NCBI RefSeq assembly: GCF_016862795.1
Contig: NZ_BONQ01000050.1
Coordinates: 1 to 64,000 of the forward strand
DNA length: 64,000 bases
Source: Dactylosporangium siamense
GTDB lineage: Bacteria; Actinomycetota; Actinomycetes; Mycobacteriales; Micromonosporaceae
Reading direction: 5' to 3'
Shown here: piece by piece, positions 24,074 through 32,468 of the stretch
Layout: each line of letters starts with the position of its first letter
Numbering within the stretch: the first letter of the stretch is position 1
Program-made: the position numbers and the translations under genes
The notes under the pieces: generated by a model
The model's database searches: none
What the model saw: only the letters and a program-made list of their open reading frames with translations
What the model was told of the DNA's origin: nothing

Positions 24074-25057
24074 ATGTTCGCGTGCAAGGGTTGCCGGGCC
24101 GAGCTGACCGTGCCGATGGCGGAGGTCGCGCTGCCGGCCCACGCGCACCAGAACCTCGGTCACACCCTGATCGGTCCGCTGATGGAGCCCGGCACCTTCG
24201 CCGTCGACCCGGACCCGCCGGCCTGGCTCCGGTTCCCGGGCGCGCCGGTGGTGATCGCCCCCGGCGACCTGCGCGGCACCGTGTTCCGCCAGGACCTGGC
24301 CGGCGAAGGCTGCCTCGGCGTCGGCGGAGGGAGCGGCCCGAACCTCGTCTGTGAGCGGTGCGGCCGGGTGGTCGCGACCCGCATCGACGACTGCGGGCGG
24401 TGGCAGGCGGTGTGGCTGGACCCGGCGGCGGTCCTTCACATCGCCGGCCCGGCCCGGCCGCAGCTCACCTGGGAGGAGCTGCGGACCCGGCGGGCCGGCG
24501 TCGACCTCCTGGAGCAGAACGGCTCCTGGAGCCCGGTGTGGTCGGCCGCGCTCGCCGCCGCGCTCGCCCGGGTCCTTGCCGTGTCCGGCGGCGCGCCGGT
24601 CACCGCCGACGGTGCCCTCGACGCCCTGATCGGGCCCGCGCTCGCCGCGATGCTGCCGGCCGGCCCACCGCCTCGGCCGGTGACGCTGGCCGGGCCGGCT
24701 CGGTCGGTGACGCTGGCCGGGCCGGGACTGCCGCCCGGCGACGTGGACGTCGCACTCGTCCCGCGGCACCCGCAGACCGGCGCCGCCTGGACGCTGCCGG
24801 GCGCGGGCAACGCGGTGCCGCTGGAGTGGGACGTGTGGGCGCCGCTGGCGTACCGGCCGGCGCGGGGCCCGGTTCCGCTGCCCGCCGGCGAGCGCCGGGA
24901 CGACCCGCCGCCGCTGCTGCCGTCCGAGCGGTTCTGGCTGGACCGGGGCGTGTTCGTCGCGACCCTGCGCCGGCTGCCGGAGCTCGACCGGCCCTGGCTC
25001 CGGGCGATCCACGACCGGGCCGAGTCCCGCGGCTACGGCTGGCCACTGATGCTGTGA
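24074..25057 (+). CDS. Hypothetical protein with two zinc-knuckle-like CxxC pairs
   Basis: 327 residues, not recognised. MFACKGCRAELTVPM at the start and VCERCGRVVATRIDDCG near residue 93 provide CxxC pairs that could bind zinc. The middle contains LTWEELRTRRAGVDLLEQNG and a helix-rich stretch, and the C-terminus WLDRGVFVATLRRLPELDRP. No signal peptide or membrane helix. A short duplicated peptide (VTLAGPA / VTLAGPG, nucleotides about 24680-24724) lies in the central linker. The end overlaps a possible GTG start of the next gene. Similar proteins may be widespread as actinobacterial conserved hypotheticals, but I cannot give a function. Confidence 0.65.
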   Translation: MFACKGCRAELTVPMAEVALPAHAHQNLGHTLIGPLMEPGTFAVDPDPPAWLRFPGAPVVIAPGDLRGTVFRQDLAGEGCLGVGGGSGPNLVCERCGRVVATRIDDCGRWQAVWLDPAAVLHIAGPARPQLTWEELRTRRAGVDLLEQNGSWSPVWSAALAAALARVLAVSGGAPVTADGALDALIGPALAAMLPAGPPPRPVTLAGPARSVTLAGPGLPPGDVDVALVPRHPQTGAAWTLPGAGNAVPLEWDVWAPLAYRPARGPVPLPAGERRDDPPPLLPSERFWLDRGVFVATLRRLPELDRPWLRAIHDRAESRGYGWPLML

Positions 25058-25092
25058 ATCTGGTCTTGTGGGCCACCGCTACCGTTGCCCGC

Positions 25093-25422
25093 GTGGCCGT
25101 CGAACCTGAACCGTTGCCGTTGTCGTGGCGGCGCACACCGCTGACCGTGGCGCTGCACGGCGCGCTGCTGGTGTGGATGACGACGCCGATCCTGTGGGTG
25201 GTCGGCCTGGTCACGTTCATCCCCGAGGACGACACCACGGCGCAGGTCGTGTTCCACGCGTCCACCGTGGCGTTCGGCGTGACCGTGCCGGTGGTCGTCC
25301 ACCGCGTCGCGCGGCGGACGGAACGCGAGCTGCACTGGTGGGCGATGATCTGGCTGACGGCCCTGATCGGCCTGGCCTTCCTGTGCGCCGCCGACGTCCA
25401 GGACACGTTCCGCGGCGCGTGA
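25093..25422 (+). CDS. Small membrane protein
   Basis: 109 residues from GTG 25093. TACCGT lies 7 bases upstream, the usual -10 of leaderless actinobacterial mRNAs. An alternative GTG at 25054 overlaps the previous stop and would add 13 residues. Three membrane helices are visible: VALHGALLVWMTTPILWVVG, VVFHASTVAFGVTVPVVVHR and WAMIWLTALIGLAFLCAADV. The protein ends in DTFRGA. No family was recognised. It converges on the membrane-protein gene at 25439. Confidence 0.6.
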   Translation: MAVEPEPLPLSWRRTPLTVALHGALLVWMTTPILWVVGLVTFIPEDDTTAQVVFHASTVAFGVTVPVVVHRVARRTERELHWWAMIWLTALIGLAFLCAADVQDTFRGA

Positions 25423-25438
25423 CGCGACGTCGTTGCGG

Positions 25439-25966
25439 TCAGGCCGGTTCGGCGTACCAGCGGCGGTGCACCCACGGTTCGACGGCCAGCACGCTCGTCG
25501 CGGCCACGACGGTACACACCGCGGTCGGCAAGTCGAGCGCCGTCCAGGCCGCGGTGAGACCGGCGGCCACCGTCACCCACGGCCGGATGAGGGTCAGCGG
25601 GCCGAGGCCGAGCAGGATGAGGAAGGTCGCCGGCCGCCGGGGCAGGACCGCGTAGCCGACGAGCGACGCCACCACGACGGCCGCGAAGGGGCCGATGACC
25701 CACAGCATGCTGATGCCGGCCTGGGTCAGGCCGGTGTACCGGGTGCCCGGGTCGGGCGCGGTGGCCAGGACGGCGCCGAGGACGAGGGCCAGGCAGCCGA
25801 GCACGGCCGCGCCGCCGGCGAGCCCGCGCCGCATCGCGACGACGTAGTAGGCGCGTTTGCGGATCAGGCCGTTGCGTCCGGTCGCCGCGCGGAACCCCGC
25901 GAGGGCGGCATCAACCAGCGCGATCGAGGCCAGGACCACCGGCACCGCGACAGCAGCGCTCACCAC
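25439..25966 (-). CDS. Integral membrane protein
   Basis: 175 residues with about five predicted helices: VAVPVVLASIALVDAALAGF, GGAAVLGCLALVLGAVLATA, SMLWVIGPFAAVVVASLVGY, PATFLILLGLGPLTLIRPWV and TAVCTVVAATSVLAVEPW. A basic loop (RNGLIRKRAYYVVAMRRG) lies after the first. Its ATG overlaps the 3' end of the methyltransferase gene by 7 bases, so the two are one transcript. No family was recognised. Confidence 0.68.
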   Translation of the reverse strand: MVSAAVAVPVVLASIALVDAALAGFRAATGRNGLIRKRAYYVVAMRRGLAGGAAVLGCLALVLGAVLATAPDPGTRYTGLTQAGISMLWVIGPFAAVVVASLVGYAVLPRRPATFLILLGLGPLTLIRPWVTVAAGLTAAWTALDLPTAVCTVVAATSVLAVEPWVHRRWYAEPA

Positions 25967-26883
25967 GGCCGGCGCATGGGACGGCTGTCGGTGACCAGGT
26001 GGCGCGCGGCGGGGCCGAGCGCGGCGCGCAGCGCCGACACCTCCTGCGGGCGCACGCCCAGGAGCGGCCGGACCGACGCGCAGAACGGGTTGCTGTGGTG
26101 GGTCGGCCGGTGCAGCAGCGGCACCAGACCGGGCGCCGACCGCGCCGCGGTCATCAGGTCATGGTCGGTGTGCGCGCGGCGGGCCGACACGACCCCGTCG
26201 TGGCGGCCCAGCGGCTCGCGCATCCGGGCCCGGTGGAACATCCACGCGCCGACCGGCGCCAGCCGGGTCGCGGCGATGTCGAAGTGGCAGTACGCCTGCG
26301 CGCCGGCGTCGGCCTGCGCCCGGAAGAACGCGCCGAGGGCATCGCCGCGCAGGTGGTGCAGCACGCCGACGGAGATGTACACCGTGGCCGAGCCGGGCAG
26401 CGCGAACGCGTCGCCGCGCACGAACCGGCACGCGAGCCCTTCGACGTCGGCGAGCCTGGTCGCCTCCGCGACCAGCGCCGGGTTGAAGTCGACGCCGCTG
26501 AGGTCGACGTCACCGAGCACACCGGCGGCCGCGAGCCAGCGAACGGCGTATCCGATGCCGCAGCCGACGTCGACGACCCGCGGCCGTTCACCGCCGCGGG
26601 CCACCGCGGCCAGCAGCGGACCGAGCAGCTCCGCCAGCTGCTCGGCGATGCGGAGCTCCTCGTTGAGCCGCTGCAGCTCGGTGTGCGTGCGCACCAGCAG
26701 CCGGTCCACCGCGGCCGCCTCGAGCACACCGTCACGGTGTGGCAGCCCCGCCACGATCCGGGCGCCGCGCCGATCGCCGGCGGCGCGCAGCGCGGCGATC
26801 ACCTCGTCGCGGCGCACCGGCAGGCTCGCCCCCGTCGCCACGTCGTGGCGGATGATGAGGTCGGAGATCTCCAAGATCGGCAC
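25960..26883 (-). CDS. Class I SAM-dependent methyltransferase
   Basis: 307 residues from GTG 26883, with TACCGT a few bases upstream (leaderless type). A helical N-terminal region (LLVRTHTELQRLNEELRIAE) precedes the Rossmann methyltransferase core: motif I VVDVGCGIGYAVRWLAAAG, the acidic end of strand 2 DLSGVDFNPALV, a motif II/III-like CRFVRGDAFALPG, and post-motif VYISVGVLHHLRGDALGAFF. The acceptor is unknown. It is transcribed divergently from the formate/nitrite-channel-like gene and overlaps the following membrane-protein gene. Confidence 0.82.
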   Translation of the reverse strand: MPILEISDLIIRHDVATGASLPVRRDEVIAALRAAGDRRGARIVAGLPHRDGVLEAAAVDRLLVRTHTELQRLNEELRIAEQLAELLGPLLAAVARGGERPRVVDVGCGIGYAVRWLAAAGVLGDVDLSGVDFNPALVAEATRLADVEGLACRFVRGDAFALPGSATVYISVGVLHHLRGDALGAFFRAQADAGAQAYCHFDIAATRLAPVGAWMFHRARMREPLGRHDGVVSARRAHTDHDLMTAARSAPGLVPLLHRPTHHSNPFCASVRPLLGVRPQEVSALRAALGPAARHLVTDSRPMRRPW

Positions 26884-26938
26884 CCGCGTACGGTAACCTG
26901 CGAGGCCGGGCCCGCGGGCGGGGACGCGGCGCGCCGCC

Positions 26939-27759
26939 GTGGTCATGAAGAAGATGATCCACGCCGGTGAGGCGAAGGTCTTCATGTCCACCCGGGACAC
27001 GCTGATCCGGGCCTACATGGCCGGCGCCATCCTGTCGCTGGCCGCCGCCTTCGCGGTCACCGTCACCGTGCAGACCGGCCAGCCCATCATCGGCGCGCTG
27101 CTGTTCCCGGTCGGTTTCTGCCTGCTGTACCTGCTCGGGTTCGACCCGCTCACCGGGGTGCTCACGCTGGTGCCCCTGGCCCTGATCGACAAGCGCCCTG
27201 GCGTGCGCCCGCGCGGCGTGCTGCGCAACTGGGGCCTGGTGTTCGCCGGCGCGCTCACCGTCGCGGTGATGATGGCCGTGATCTTCACGTTCGCCTTCAG
27301 CGTCGATCCGAACGCGGTCGGCAAGGCCATCAGCAAGATCGGGGAGAGCCGCACCGTCGGCTACGCCGACCACGGCGCCACCGGCATGCTGACCCTCTTC
27401 ATCCGCGGCGTCCTGTGCACCTGGATGGTCTCCACCGACGTCGTCGCCGCCATGATCTCCACCAACGTCATCGGCATGTGGGGGCCGTGCTGGTCTTCTT
27501 CTACATGGGCTTCGAGCACTCGATCGTGAACATGTACCTCTTCCCGTCCGGCCTGATGCTCGGCCGCAACTTCTCGATCGCGGACCACTTCATCTGGAAC
27601 GAGATCCCCACCGTCGTCGGCAACCTTGTCGGCGGGCTCACGTTCGTGGGTCTCACGCTCTACACCACCCACGCCAGGACCGGCGCGACCCGCCACCGCC
27701 CGGCCGCCCCGGCGACCCCCGCACCGGTCGCCGAGGATGTTCCCGCCCTTGTGCAATAG
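26939..27759 (+). pseudogene. Formate/nitrite transporter family channel (FocA/NirC/YfdC-like), frameshifted
   Basis: The sequence from GTG/ATG 26939-26945 (KKMIHAGEAKVFMSTRDTLI; AYMAGAILSLAAAFAVTVTV; FIRGVLCTWMVSTDVVAAMI) is the first two thirds of an FNT-fold pentameric anion channel. The remainder (AVLVFFYMGFEHSIVNMYLF; SIADHFIWNEIPTVVGNLVG) continues in the next frame up to 27759. The break is at the G run 27480-27484 (ATGTGGGGGCCG); one extra G restores the frame. In relatives a few residues lie between these segments, so a small deletion is also possible. It is either a recent pseudogene or an assembly/sequencing error in a homopolymer. Both halves are otherwise well conserved. Confidence 0.75.
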
Positions 27760-27789
27760 CCCCTCATGACGAGGCCGGCCCGGAGCCGG

Positions 27790-27834
27790 GGCGGCAGGTC
27801 AGGGGGCGGCAGGTCAGCGGCGGCAGGTCATGGG
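27790..27834. repeat. GCGGCAGGTCA tandem repeat (3 units of 14-15 bp)
   Basis: GCGGCAGGTCA begins at about 27791, 27806 and 27820, just downstream of the channel remnant and upstream (in map order) of the leftward gene ending at 27901. It is noncoding on both strands as far as I can see. The stretch 27760-27900 otherwise holds only GC-rich inverted segments near 27835-27850. Confidence 0.7.
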
Positions 27835-27900
27835 GCGGGCGGCCCGCCGGGCCGGTGGTCAGGGCCGTCCGGACGATGCGGATGGTCTCGCATGCGTCGT

Positions 27901-28458
27901 TCAGTCGTTGAGCAACCGGTCGATGACGTCGCGGGGTTCGTCGTCGGTGTCGCCGGCCGCGGCCCGGATGTCGAGCTCCCGGCTCTTCGCCTCCGCGGAG
28001 GCCCGGGCGTCGCGGCGGCGGTCGAGGAACGTGGAGGTGTCCGGGGCCAGGTGGAGCAGGACGGTGTCGTCGTCGCTCCACTCGTTGGTCACCGTCACCA
28101 GACCGTGGTCACCGTCGGCCATGCACCCGGCGACGCCGCGCAGGAGGGTGACCGCCCAGATCATGGTCGGTAGCCGGAAGTCGGCGCGGGACGAGAACTC
28201 CACGACCAGCGATCCGGTGTCCTCGTCGAACTGGAACGTCAGGTCGTCTTCCGCCAGGTCCAGGAACACGTCGGCATAGTCGCCGTCGAGCCAGCTGTCG
28301 CACTCGTCGATCGCGGCAGGCAGCTCGTCCGACTCGGAGACCCCGGCCCACTCTCGCGGCGACCAGGCGTTCGCCGGTGCGACCGGGGATCGCAGATAGG
28401 TCTGGAGGCGCGGCTTTGCGATGAGCAGGGCGGCAGTCACGAACACCGACTCGGACAC
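27901..28458 (-). CDS. Hypothetical acidic protein
   Basis: 185 residues, not recognised. It is markedly acidic (ESDELPAAIDECDSWLDGDY; DLAEDDLTFQFDEDTGSLVV) with a beta-rich middle (LVTVTNEWSDDDTVLLHLAP) and a charged helical tail (FLDRRRDARASAEAKSRELD). No signal peptide or membrane helix. Codon usage is normal for the window. It is possibly an immunity- or ligand-type single-domain protein, but nothing in the context shows a role. Confidence 0.65.
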   Translation of the reverse strand: MSESVFVTAALLIAKPRLQTYLRSPVAPANAWSPREWAGVSESDELPAAIDECDSWLDGDYADVFLDLAEDDLTFQFDEDTGSLVVEFSSRADFRLPTMIWAVTLLRGVAGCMADGDHGLVTVTNEWSDDDTVLLHLAPDTSTFLDRRRDARASAEAKSRELDIRAAAGDTDDEPRDVIDRLLND

Positions 28459-28547
28459 GGCCTCAGCCTATCGCATCACAACCTAGCTGCCTAGGAAGCT
28501 CTGCGGGTTGCGTCCCGGGTCACAACCACCGGCGATACCGTTCGCTG

Positions 28548-28960
28548 CGTCAGCCGTCGCCGTGGTGCATGACCCAGGCGGTGGTCCGCACCCCGCCGCG
28601 CGCCGCGATGTCCTGTCGCAACTGCCGTTCCTGGGCACCGGACAGACCTGGCGCGGCGCCGGCCGGGAGTTCGAGCGCCTCGGCCCGATACTGGCGCCCG
28701 GCCGACAGCCTGGAGTAGTCGATCCGGATCGCCGCCGTCCCCGACCCGTCGTCAGCAGCAGCGAGATGCTGCCGTCGACGTCACCCCACAGCGGGACGCT
28801 GCGGTCCAGGACCTTGCAGCCGGTGACGGCCCCGAACGGCGACTCCCCGCCGACCTGCATCGGCGTCGCGGTGAACCGGCCGCGGATGCCGTCTGCCTGA
28901 TCCGCGGCGCCACAGTGGGGCGGTTGGCACCCTCCCTCGCCGCGTACCGTGAAACGCATG
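28548..28960 (-). pseudogene. Broken small gene (frame interrupted near 28760)
   Basis: Leftward translation gives plausible protein in two frames: FTATPMQVGGESPFGAVTG followed by CKVLDRSVPLWGDVDGSISL (to about 28765), then in another frame GSGTAAIRIDYSRLSAGRQY and LSGAQERQLRQDIAARGGVR to a TGA at about 28548. Together this would be a protein of about 125 residues. A frameshift near the CTGCTGCTGACGACGG stretch separates them. It may be a pseudogene, a sequencing error or coincidence. Family not recognised. Between 28459 and 28547 I see nothing else. Confidence 0.35.
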
Positions 28961-29917
28961 AAGATCGTCGTCCTGGACGACTACCAGCGCGTGGCTCGCA
29001 AGTTCGGGCCGTTCGAATCGCTGCGCGGCGACACGGTCGAGGTGCTGCACGAGCACATCACCGGCCTGGACGCGCTCGCGGCCGCGCTGCGCGGGGCGGA
29101 GGTCGTCGTCGCGATGCGCGAGCGGACGCCGTTTCGCGCCGAGACGTTCGAGCGGCTGCCGGAGCTGCGCCTGCTGGTGACCACGGGCATGGCCAACGCG
29201 GCCATCGACCTGGCGGCTGCCGCGGCCCACGGCGTCACGGTCGCCGGCACGGCCGCGACCGGGTCGACCAGAAGCTCGAACACCGCCGAGCTGACCTGGG
29301 CGCTGATCCTGGCCTGCCGGCGGCACGTGGTGACCGAGGACCGGGCGCTGCGCGACGGCCGCTGGCAGACCACGGTCGGCACCGACCTGGCCGGCACCAC
29401 CCTCGGCGTGCTCGGGCTGGGGCGGCTCGGCACGCAGGTGGCGCGGATCGGGCAGGCGTTCGACATGCGGGTCGTCGCGTGGAGCGAGCACCTGACCCCG
29501 GAACGGGCGGCCGAGGTCGGCGCGACCTGGGTGTCCAAGGCCGAGCTGCTCGCCACCAGCGACGTCCTCACCGTCCACCTGAAGCTCAGCGACCGGACCG
29601 TCGGGATGATCGGCGCCGCCGAGCTGGGCGCCATGCGCCGGACCGCGATCCTGGTCAACACCTCGCGCGGCCCGATCGTGGACGAGCGGGCCCTGGTCAC
29701 GGCGCTGGCGGCCGGCACGATCGCCGGGGCCGGCCTGGACGTCTACGACACCGAGCCGCTGCCCGCCCGCCACCCGCTGCGCGGCGCGCCCAACACCGTG
29801 CTGCTGCCGCACCTGGGTTACGTCACCGAGGCCGGGTACCGCTCGATGTACGAGCAGGTCGTCGAGGACATCGCGGCCTGGCGGGCCGGGTCCCTGGTGC
29901 GGGTCCTGACGGCCTGA
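28958..29917 (+). CDS. D-isomer-specific 2-hydroxyacid dehydrogenase family protein
   Basis: 319 residues. The N-terminal substrate-binding half starts MKIVVLDDYQRVARKFGPFE. The NAD-binding Rossmann motif is LGVLGLGRLGTQVARIGQA (GxGxxG) near residue 152. The catalytic Arg lies in AILVNTSRGPIVDERAL, the acid in GLDVYDTEPLP, and the His in VLLPHLGYVTEAGYRSMY. All D-2-hydroxyacid dehydrogenase catalytic elements are present. Predicted NAD(P)-dependent reduction of a 2-keto acid; substrate not determinable. ATG 28958 has TACCGT 7 bases upstream (leaderless type); GTG 28949 overlaps that box and is less likely. Confidence 0.9.
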   Translation: MKIVVLDDYQRVARKFGPFESLRGDTVEVLHEHITGLDALAAALRGAEVVVAMRERTPFRAETFERLPELRLLVTTGMANAAIDLAAAAAHGVTVAGTAATGSTRSSNTAELTWALILACRRHVVTEDRALRDGRWQTTVGTDLAGTTLGVLGLGRLGTQVARIGQAFDMRVVAWSEHLTPERAAEVGATWVSKAELLATSDVLTVHLKLSDRTVGMIGAAELGAMRRTAILVNTSRGPIVDERALVTALAAGTIAGAGLDVYDTEPLPARHPLRGAPNTVLLPHLGYVTEAGYRSMYEQVVEDIAAWRAGSLVRVLTA

Positions 29918-30022
29918 CCGCATGCTGAAGTTACGGGTGACGCTGTTCGGCGCCATCGAGTCGCCGCCAGGCGAGCGCGTCCTCCGTGCCCACCCGAGCG
30001 ATGGTCTCTGGGAGGATCGCGC

Positions 30023-30550
30023 GTGAAGGCACGCCCGCACGGGAGGTCGACATTGGACGCCAGCCTCGCGCCTCTGCTGGTCACCGGCGCATTCACCCTC
30101 ATCGCCGCGATCGGCAGTTCGGCCTTGACCTTGTTCGCCACCAGCCGGCGAGAGCGGCGGCAGGCCTACGAAGCGTCGTACTTCCGCAACCTCGAACACC
30201 GGCGCTCGATCATTGTCGAGTTCCTGCTGATCTACGACCAGTTCAGGAGGCTCGGCGCCGCCGGGCACGCAGTACGCGAGGACCACGAAACCGACCAGTC
30301 CTATCGGGAGTACCTCGGCGATCTGCGGCGTCGGCTCGGGGAGAGCCGCACGACGTTGGATCTGTTCTGCAGTCCGCACACCCGGCCCATCGCCGAACGG
30401 GCCGAACAGCTGGGCCGAGAGGTATGGCTCGCGCTCATCGGGCGCCAGCCCCTCACCGACGACCAGCTCCGGGATCACGCCGCCACCATGGATGGCTACA
30501 AACAGGTGCTGCTGACCGCGTTCCGGAAGGATCTCGGCGAGGAGTCCTGA
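30023..30550 (+). CDS. Small membrane-anchored coiled-coil protein (family member 2 of 3)
   Basis: 175 residues of unknown function. GTG 30023 follows GGAGGATCGCGC. One membrane helix (LAPLLVTGAFTLIAAIGSSA, about 14-33) is followed by a charged region (FATSRRERRQAYEASYFRNL) and helices ending in AATMDGYKQVLLTAFRKDL. Architecture matches the proteins at 3555-4127 and 42118-42642, although sequence similarity is limited to the pattern of membrane helix, Arg-rich linker and Y-x3-L helix. It converges on the kinase-like gene, with a hairpin at 30554-30579 between them. Confidence 0.68.
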   Translation: MKARPHGRSTLDASLAPLLVTGAFTLIAAIGSSALTLFATSRRERRQAYEASYFRNLEHRRSIIVEFLLIYDQFRRLGAAGHAVREDHETDQSYREYLGDLRRRLGESRTTLDLFCSPHTRPIAERAEQLGREVWLALIGRQPLTDDQLRDHAATMDGYKQVLLTAFRKDLGEES

Positions 30551-30553
30551 GCG

Positions 30554-30579
30554 TGCGGCACAGGCTCGGTCGTGCCGCA
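30554..30579. terminator. Hairpin between convergent genes
   Basis: TGCGGCAC (30554-30561) pairs perfectly with GTGCCGCA (30572-30579) around a 10-base loop, 3 bases after the stop at 30550 and 39 bases from the stop of the leftward gene. Confidence 0.5.
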
Positions 30580-30617
30580 TGGTCGTTCCGGAGCCGGCAG
30601 GGGCGGGCGGCGAGGGT

Positions 30618-31244
30618 TCAGCGCAGGTCGATCGGTTGCAGGCCGACCCTGGCCAGGCGGACCCGGCCGGCGGCGTCCCTGGCCAGGACGGGGACGCCTG
30701 GCTGGCGCGGGCCGCGGACCTCGAACAGCACGTTGCGTTCGTGCACGTCGCGGTACCGGCGGCGGTAGGTGTCGAACCGTCCGCCGTAGACGAGCCGCAG
30801 GAACGCGGTCATCGGGTGGTCGAGCCAGGTGGGGCGGTCGGGGCGCCACTGGAACCGGGCCCATTCGTAGCCGTCGACGAACTCGCGGACCTTGACCAGG
30901 CCGGTGAATCGCAGCCCGATCAGCGCTCTGCGGTCGAAGGCGACGCCGGACAGCCCCACGACGCGGCGCTCGAGGAAGTAGGTCCCGGTGACGAACCGGC
31001 CGTTGAGGTAGGTCCGCTCGTCGATCACCTCGACGACGAAGACCCGCTGCCGGTGGTCGCAGACGCGGAAGGCGGCCTTCTCCTCGCCTTTGCCGAGGTA
31101 CGCGCAGCGCCAGCGAGGATCCGGGAAGTGCAGCAACCGGTCGGCGTAGGTCATCGCGGCGAGCTGTTCCTCGTGCCACGGGGTGAAGTCCGCCGCGACG
31201 GCTTTCGACACCTCGACCAGGGTGCCGCCCATGTCGATGAGCAC
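30618..31244 (-). CDS. Kinase-like protein with D-x-H-x-x-N loop, coupled to LacI repressor gene
   Basis: 208 residues. CAYLGKGEEKAAFRVCDHRQ followed by RVFVVEVIDERTYLNG resembles an N-lobe glycine loop and strands of protein-kinase-like folds, although the usual ATP-binding lysine of the VAIK strand is not evident (VVEVID). YRDVHERNVLFEVRGP matches the catalytic-loop pattern D-x-H-x2-N of aminoglycoside/YrbL-type kinases. A DFG-like Asp is not clear and the protein is short, so it may be a degenerate kinase. Start ATG 31244 is 1 base from the LacI stop, so both are co-transcribed. A sensor or modifier linked to the sugar locus is possible. Confidence 0.55.
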   Translation of the reverse strand: MLIDMGGTLVEVSKAVAADFTPWHEEQLAAMTYADRLLHFPDPRWRCAYLGKGEEKAAFRVCDHRQRVFVVEVIDERTYLNGRFVTGTYFLERRVVGLSGVAFDRRALIGLRFTGLVKVREFVDGYEWARFQWRPDRPTWLDHPMTAFLRLVYGGRFDTYRRRYRDVHERNVLFEVRGPRQPGVPVLARDAAGRVRLARVGLQPIDLR

Positions 31245-31245
31245 G

Positions 31246-32253
31246 TCAGGCCTCCGGGGTGGGTGGCCGCTCGCCGGAGCCGCGCACGATCAGCTCCACG
31301 CCGACGGTGACGGTCTGCACGGGCCGGGTGTGGTCGGCCATGCGGTGCCGCAGCAGGTCGATGGCGGTGCGCCCGATGGTGTCGCTGTCCTGGGCGACGA
31401 CGGTGATCGCGGGCCGGAGCAGGTCGGCGACGGCGAAGTCGTCGAAGCCGACGATGGCCAGGTCCGCGGCGGCGGAGCCGAGGTGGCGCAGCACCTCCAG
31501 GGTGGTGGACGCGTTGCCGGTGATGAGCGCGGTCGCGGGGTCGGGGCCGCGCAGTGCGGCGTCGAGCGCGGCGGCGATCCGGGCGGGCTCCACGACGCCG
31601 GGGTGGACCAGGCCGGCGACCGGTTCGCCGCTCGCCGCCATGCAGGCCCGGAAGGCGGCGGCCCGTTCGTGGCCGGTGAAGATCCGCTCCTCGTCGCCGA
31701 TGTAGGCGACCCGGTGGTGCCCGTGGCCGCGCAGGTGCCGGAACGCGGCGCCGATGCCGGCGGCGTTGTCGGAGATGACCGTGTCGACCGTGATCCCGCC
31801 GGCGGGCCGGTCGAAGGCTACGATCGGTGTGCCGGCGTCGATCTCCCGGCTCAGGTACTGGTGGTTGTCGCCGACCGGTTCCAGGACGATGCCGTCGAGG
31901 TGCCGGCCGCACATCGACAGCACCACCTCCCGCTCCCGGTCCTCCTCGTCGGCGGTCGCGGTGGCGAGGACCGTGAGACCGTGCGAGCAGGCGGTGGCGT
32001 CGAGAGCGCCGAGGACCGGGTGGCCGGCGGACAGGTTGCGCACGGCCGCGCCGATGAGCCCGCTGCGTCCGCCACGCAGGTGCCGGGCGCGCTCGTCGGG
32101 GGTGTAGCCGAGCGCGGTGATGGCGGCCTGCACCCGGTTGGCGAACCCGGTGCCGACGGTCGGGTCGTTGTTGACGACCCGCGACACGGTGCGCAGCGCG
32201 ACGCCCGCGTGCTCGGCTACGTCGATCATGGTCGGCCGCTTGCGGCGCGTCAT
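31246..32253 (-). CDS. LacI-family transcriptional repressor
   Basis: 335 residues. The N-terminal HTH TMIDVAEHAGVALRTVSRVV and hinge helix region YTPDERARHLRGGRSGLIG are classical. The periplasmic-binding-like sensor follows: HLDGIVLEPVGDNHQYLSRE, GTPIVAFDRPAGGITVDTVI, and HHRVAYIGDEERIFTGHERA. ATG 32253 is set by the HTH. It is divergent from the sugar ABC operon, whose promoter carries the LacI-type palindrome ATAACGTTAT, so it most likely represses that operon until the transported sugar or a breakdown product binds. Confidence 0.93.
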   Translation of the reverse strand: MTRRKRPTMIDVAEHAGVALRTVSRVVNNDPTVGTGFANRVQAAITALGYTPDERARHLRGGRSGLIGAAVRNLSAGHPVLGALDATACSHGLTVLATATADEEDREREVVLSMCGRHLDGIVLEPVGDNHQYLSREIDAGTPIVAFDRPAGGITVDTVISDNAAGIGAAFRHLRGHGHHRVAYIGDEERIFTGHERAAAFRACMAASGEPVAGLVHPGVVEPARIAAALDAALRGPDPATALITGNASTTLEVLRHLGSAAADLAIVGFDDFAVADLLRPAITVVAQDSDTIGRTAIDLLRHRMADHTRPVQTVTVGVELIVRGSGERPPTPEA

Positions 32254-32353
32254 GCCACTCCTCCCAGGCCCAGCAGTGTCAGCGTACCGGCGGGCGCATT
32301 CATCCCATGACTGCATGTGAGGCCAGAGCATAGCCTCAGGTTTCTCGTTCGGG

Positions 32354-32411
32354 ATAACGTTATTTTCGAGCGTCACACCTGTTGACATCGGATGTTTCAC
32401 GGTCGTATGGT
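32354..32411 (+). promoter_or_regulatory. LacI operator and promoter of the sugar-uptake operon
   Basis: Perfect palindrome ATAACGTTAT at 32354-32363 with the AACGTT core of LacI-family operators. A consensus -35 TTGACA (32382-32387) and -10 TATGGT (32406-32411) are separated by 18 bases and drive the rightward operon. A ribosome-binding site AGGAGG lies before GTG 32469. The operator sits just upstream of the -35. The region 32254-32353 up to the repressor gene shows no further motif I can support. Confidence 0.75.
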
Positions 32412-32468
32412 CGGCGCCACCATCCGCCGGGTCCATCGTTATCTCGCCCCGTCCGCCAGGAGGTCCCC

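Noticed and set aside
27790-27834. CRISPR-like repeat cluster
   Set aside because: Three 14-15 bp units without spacers; a simple tandem duplication.
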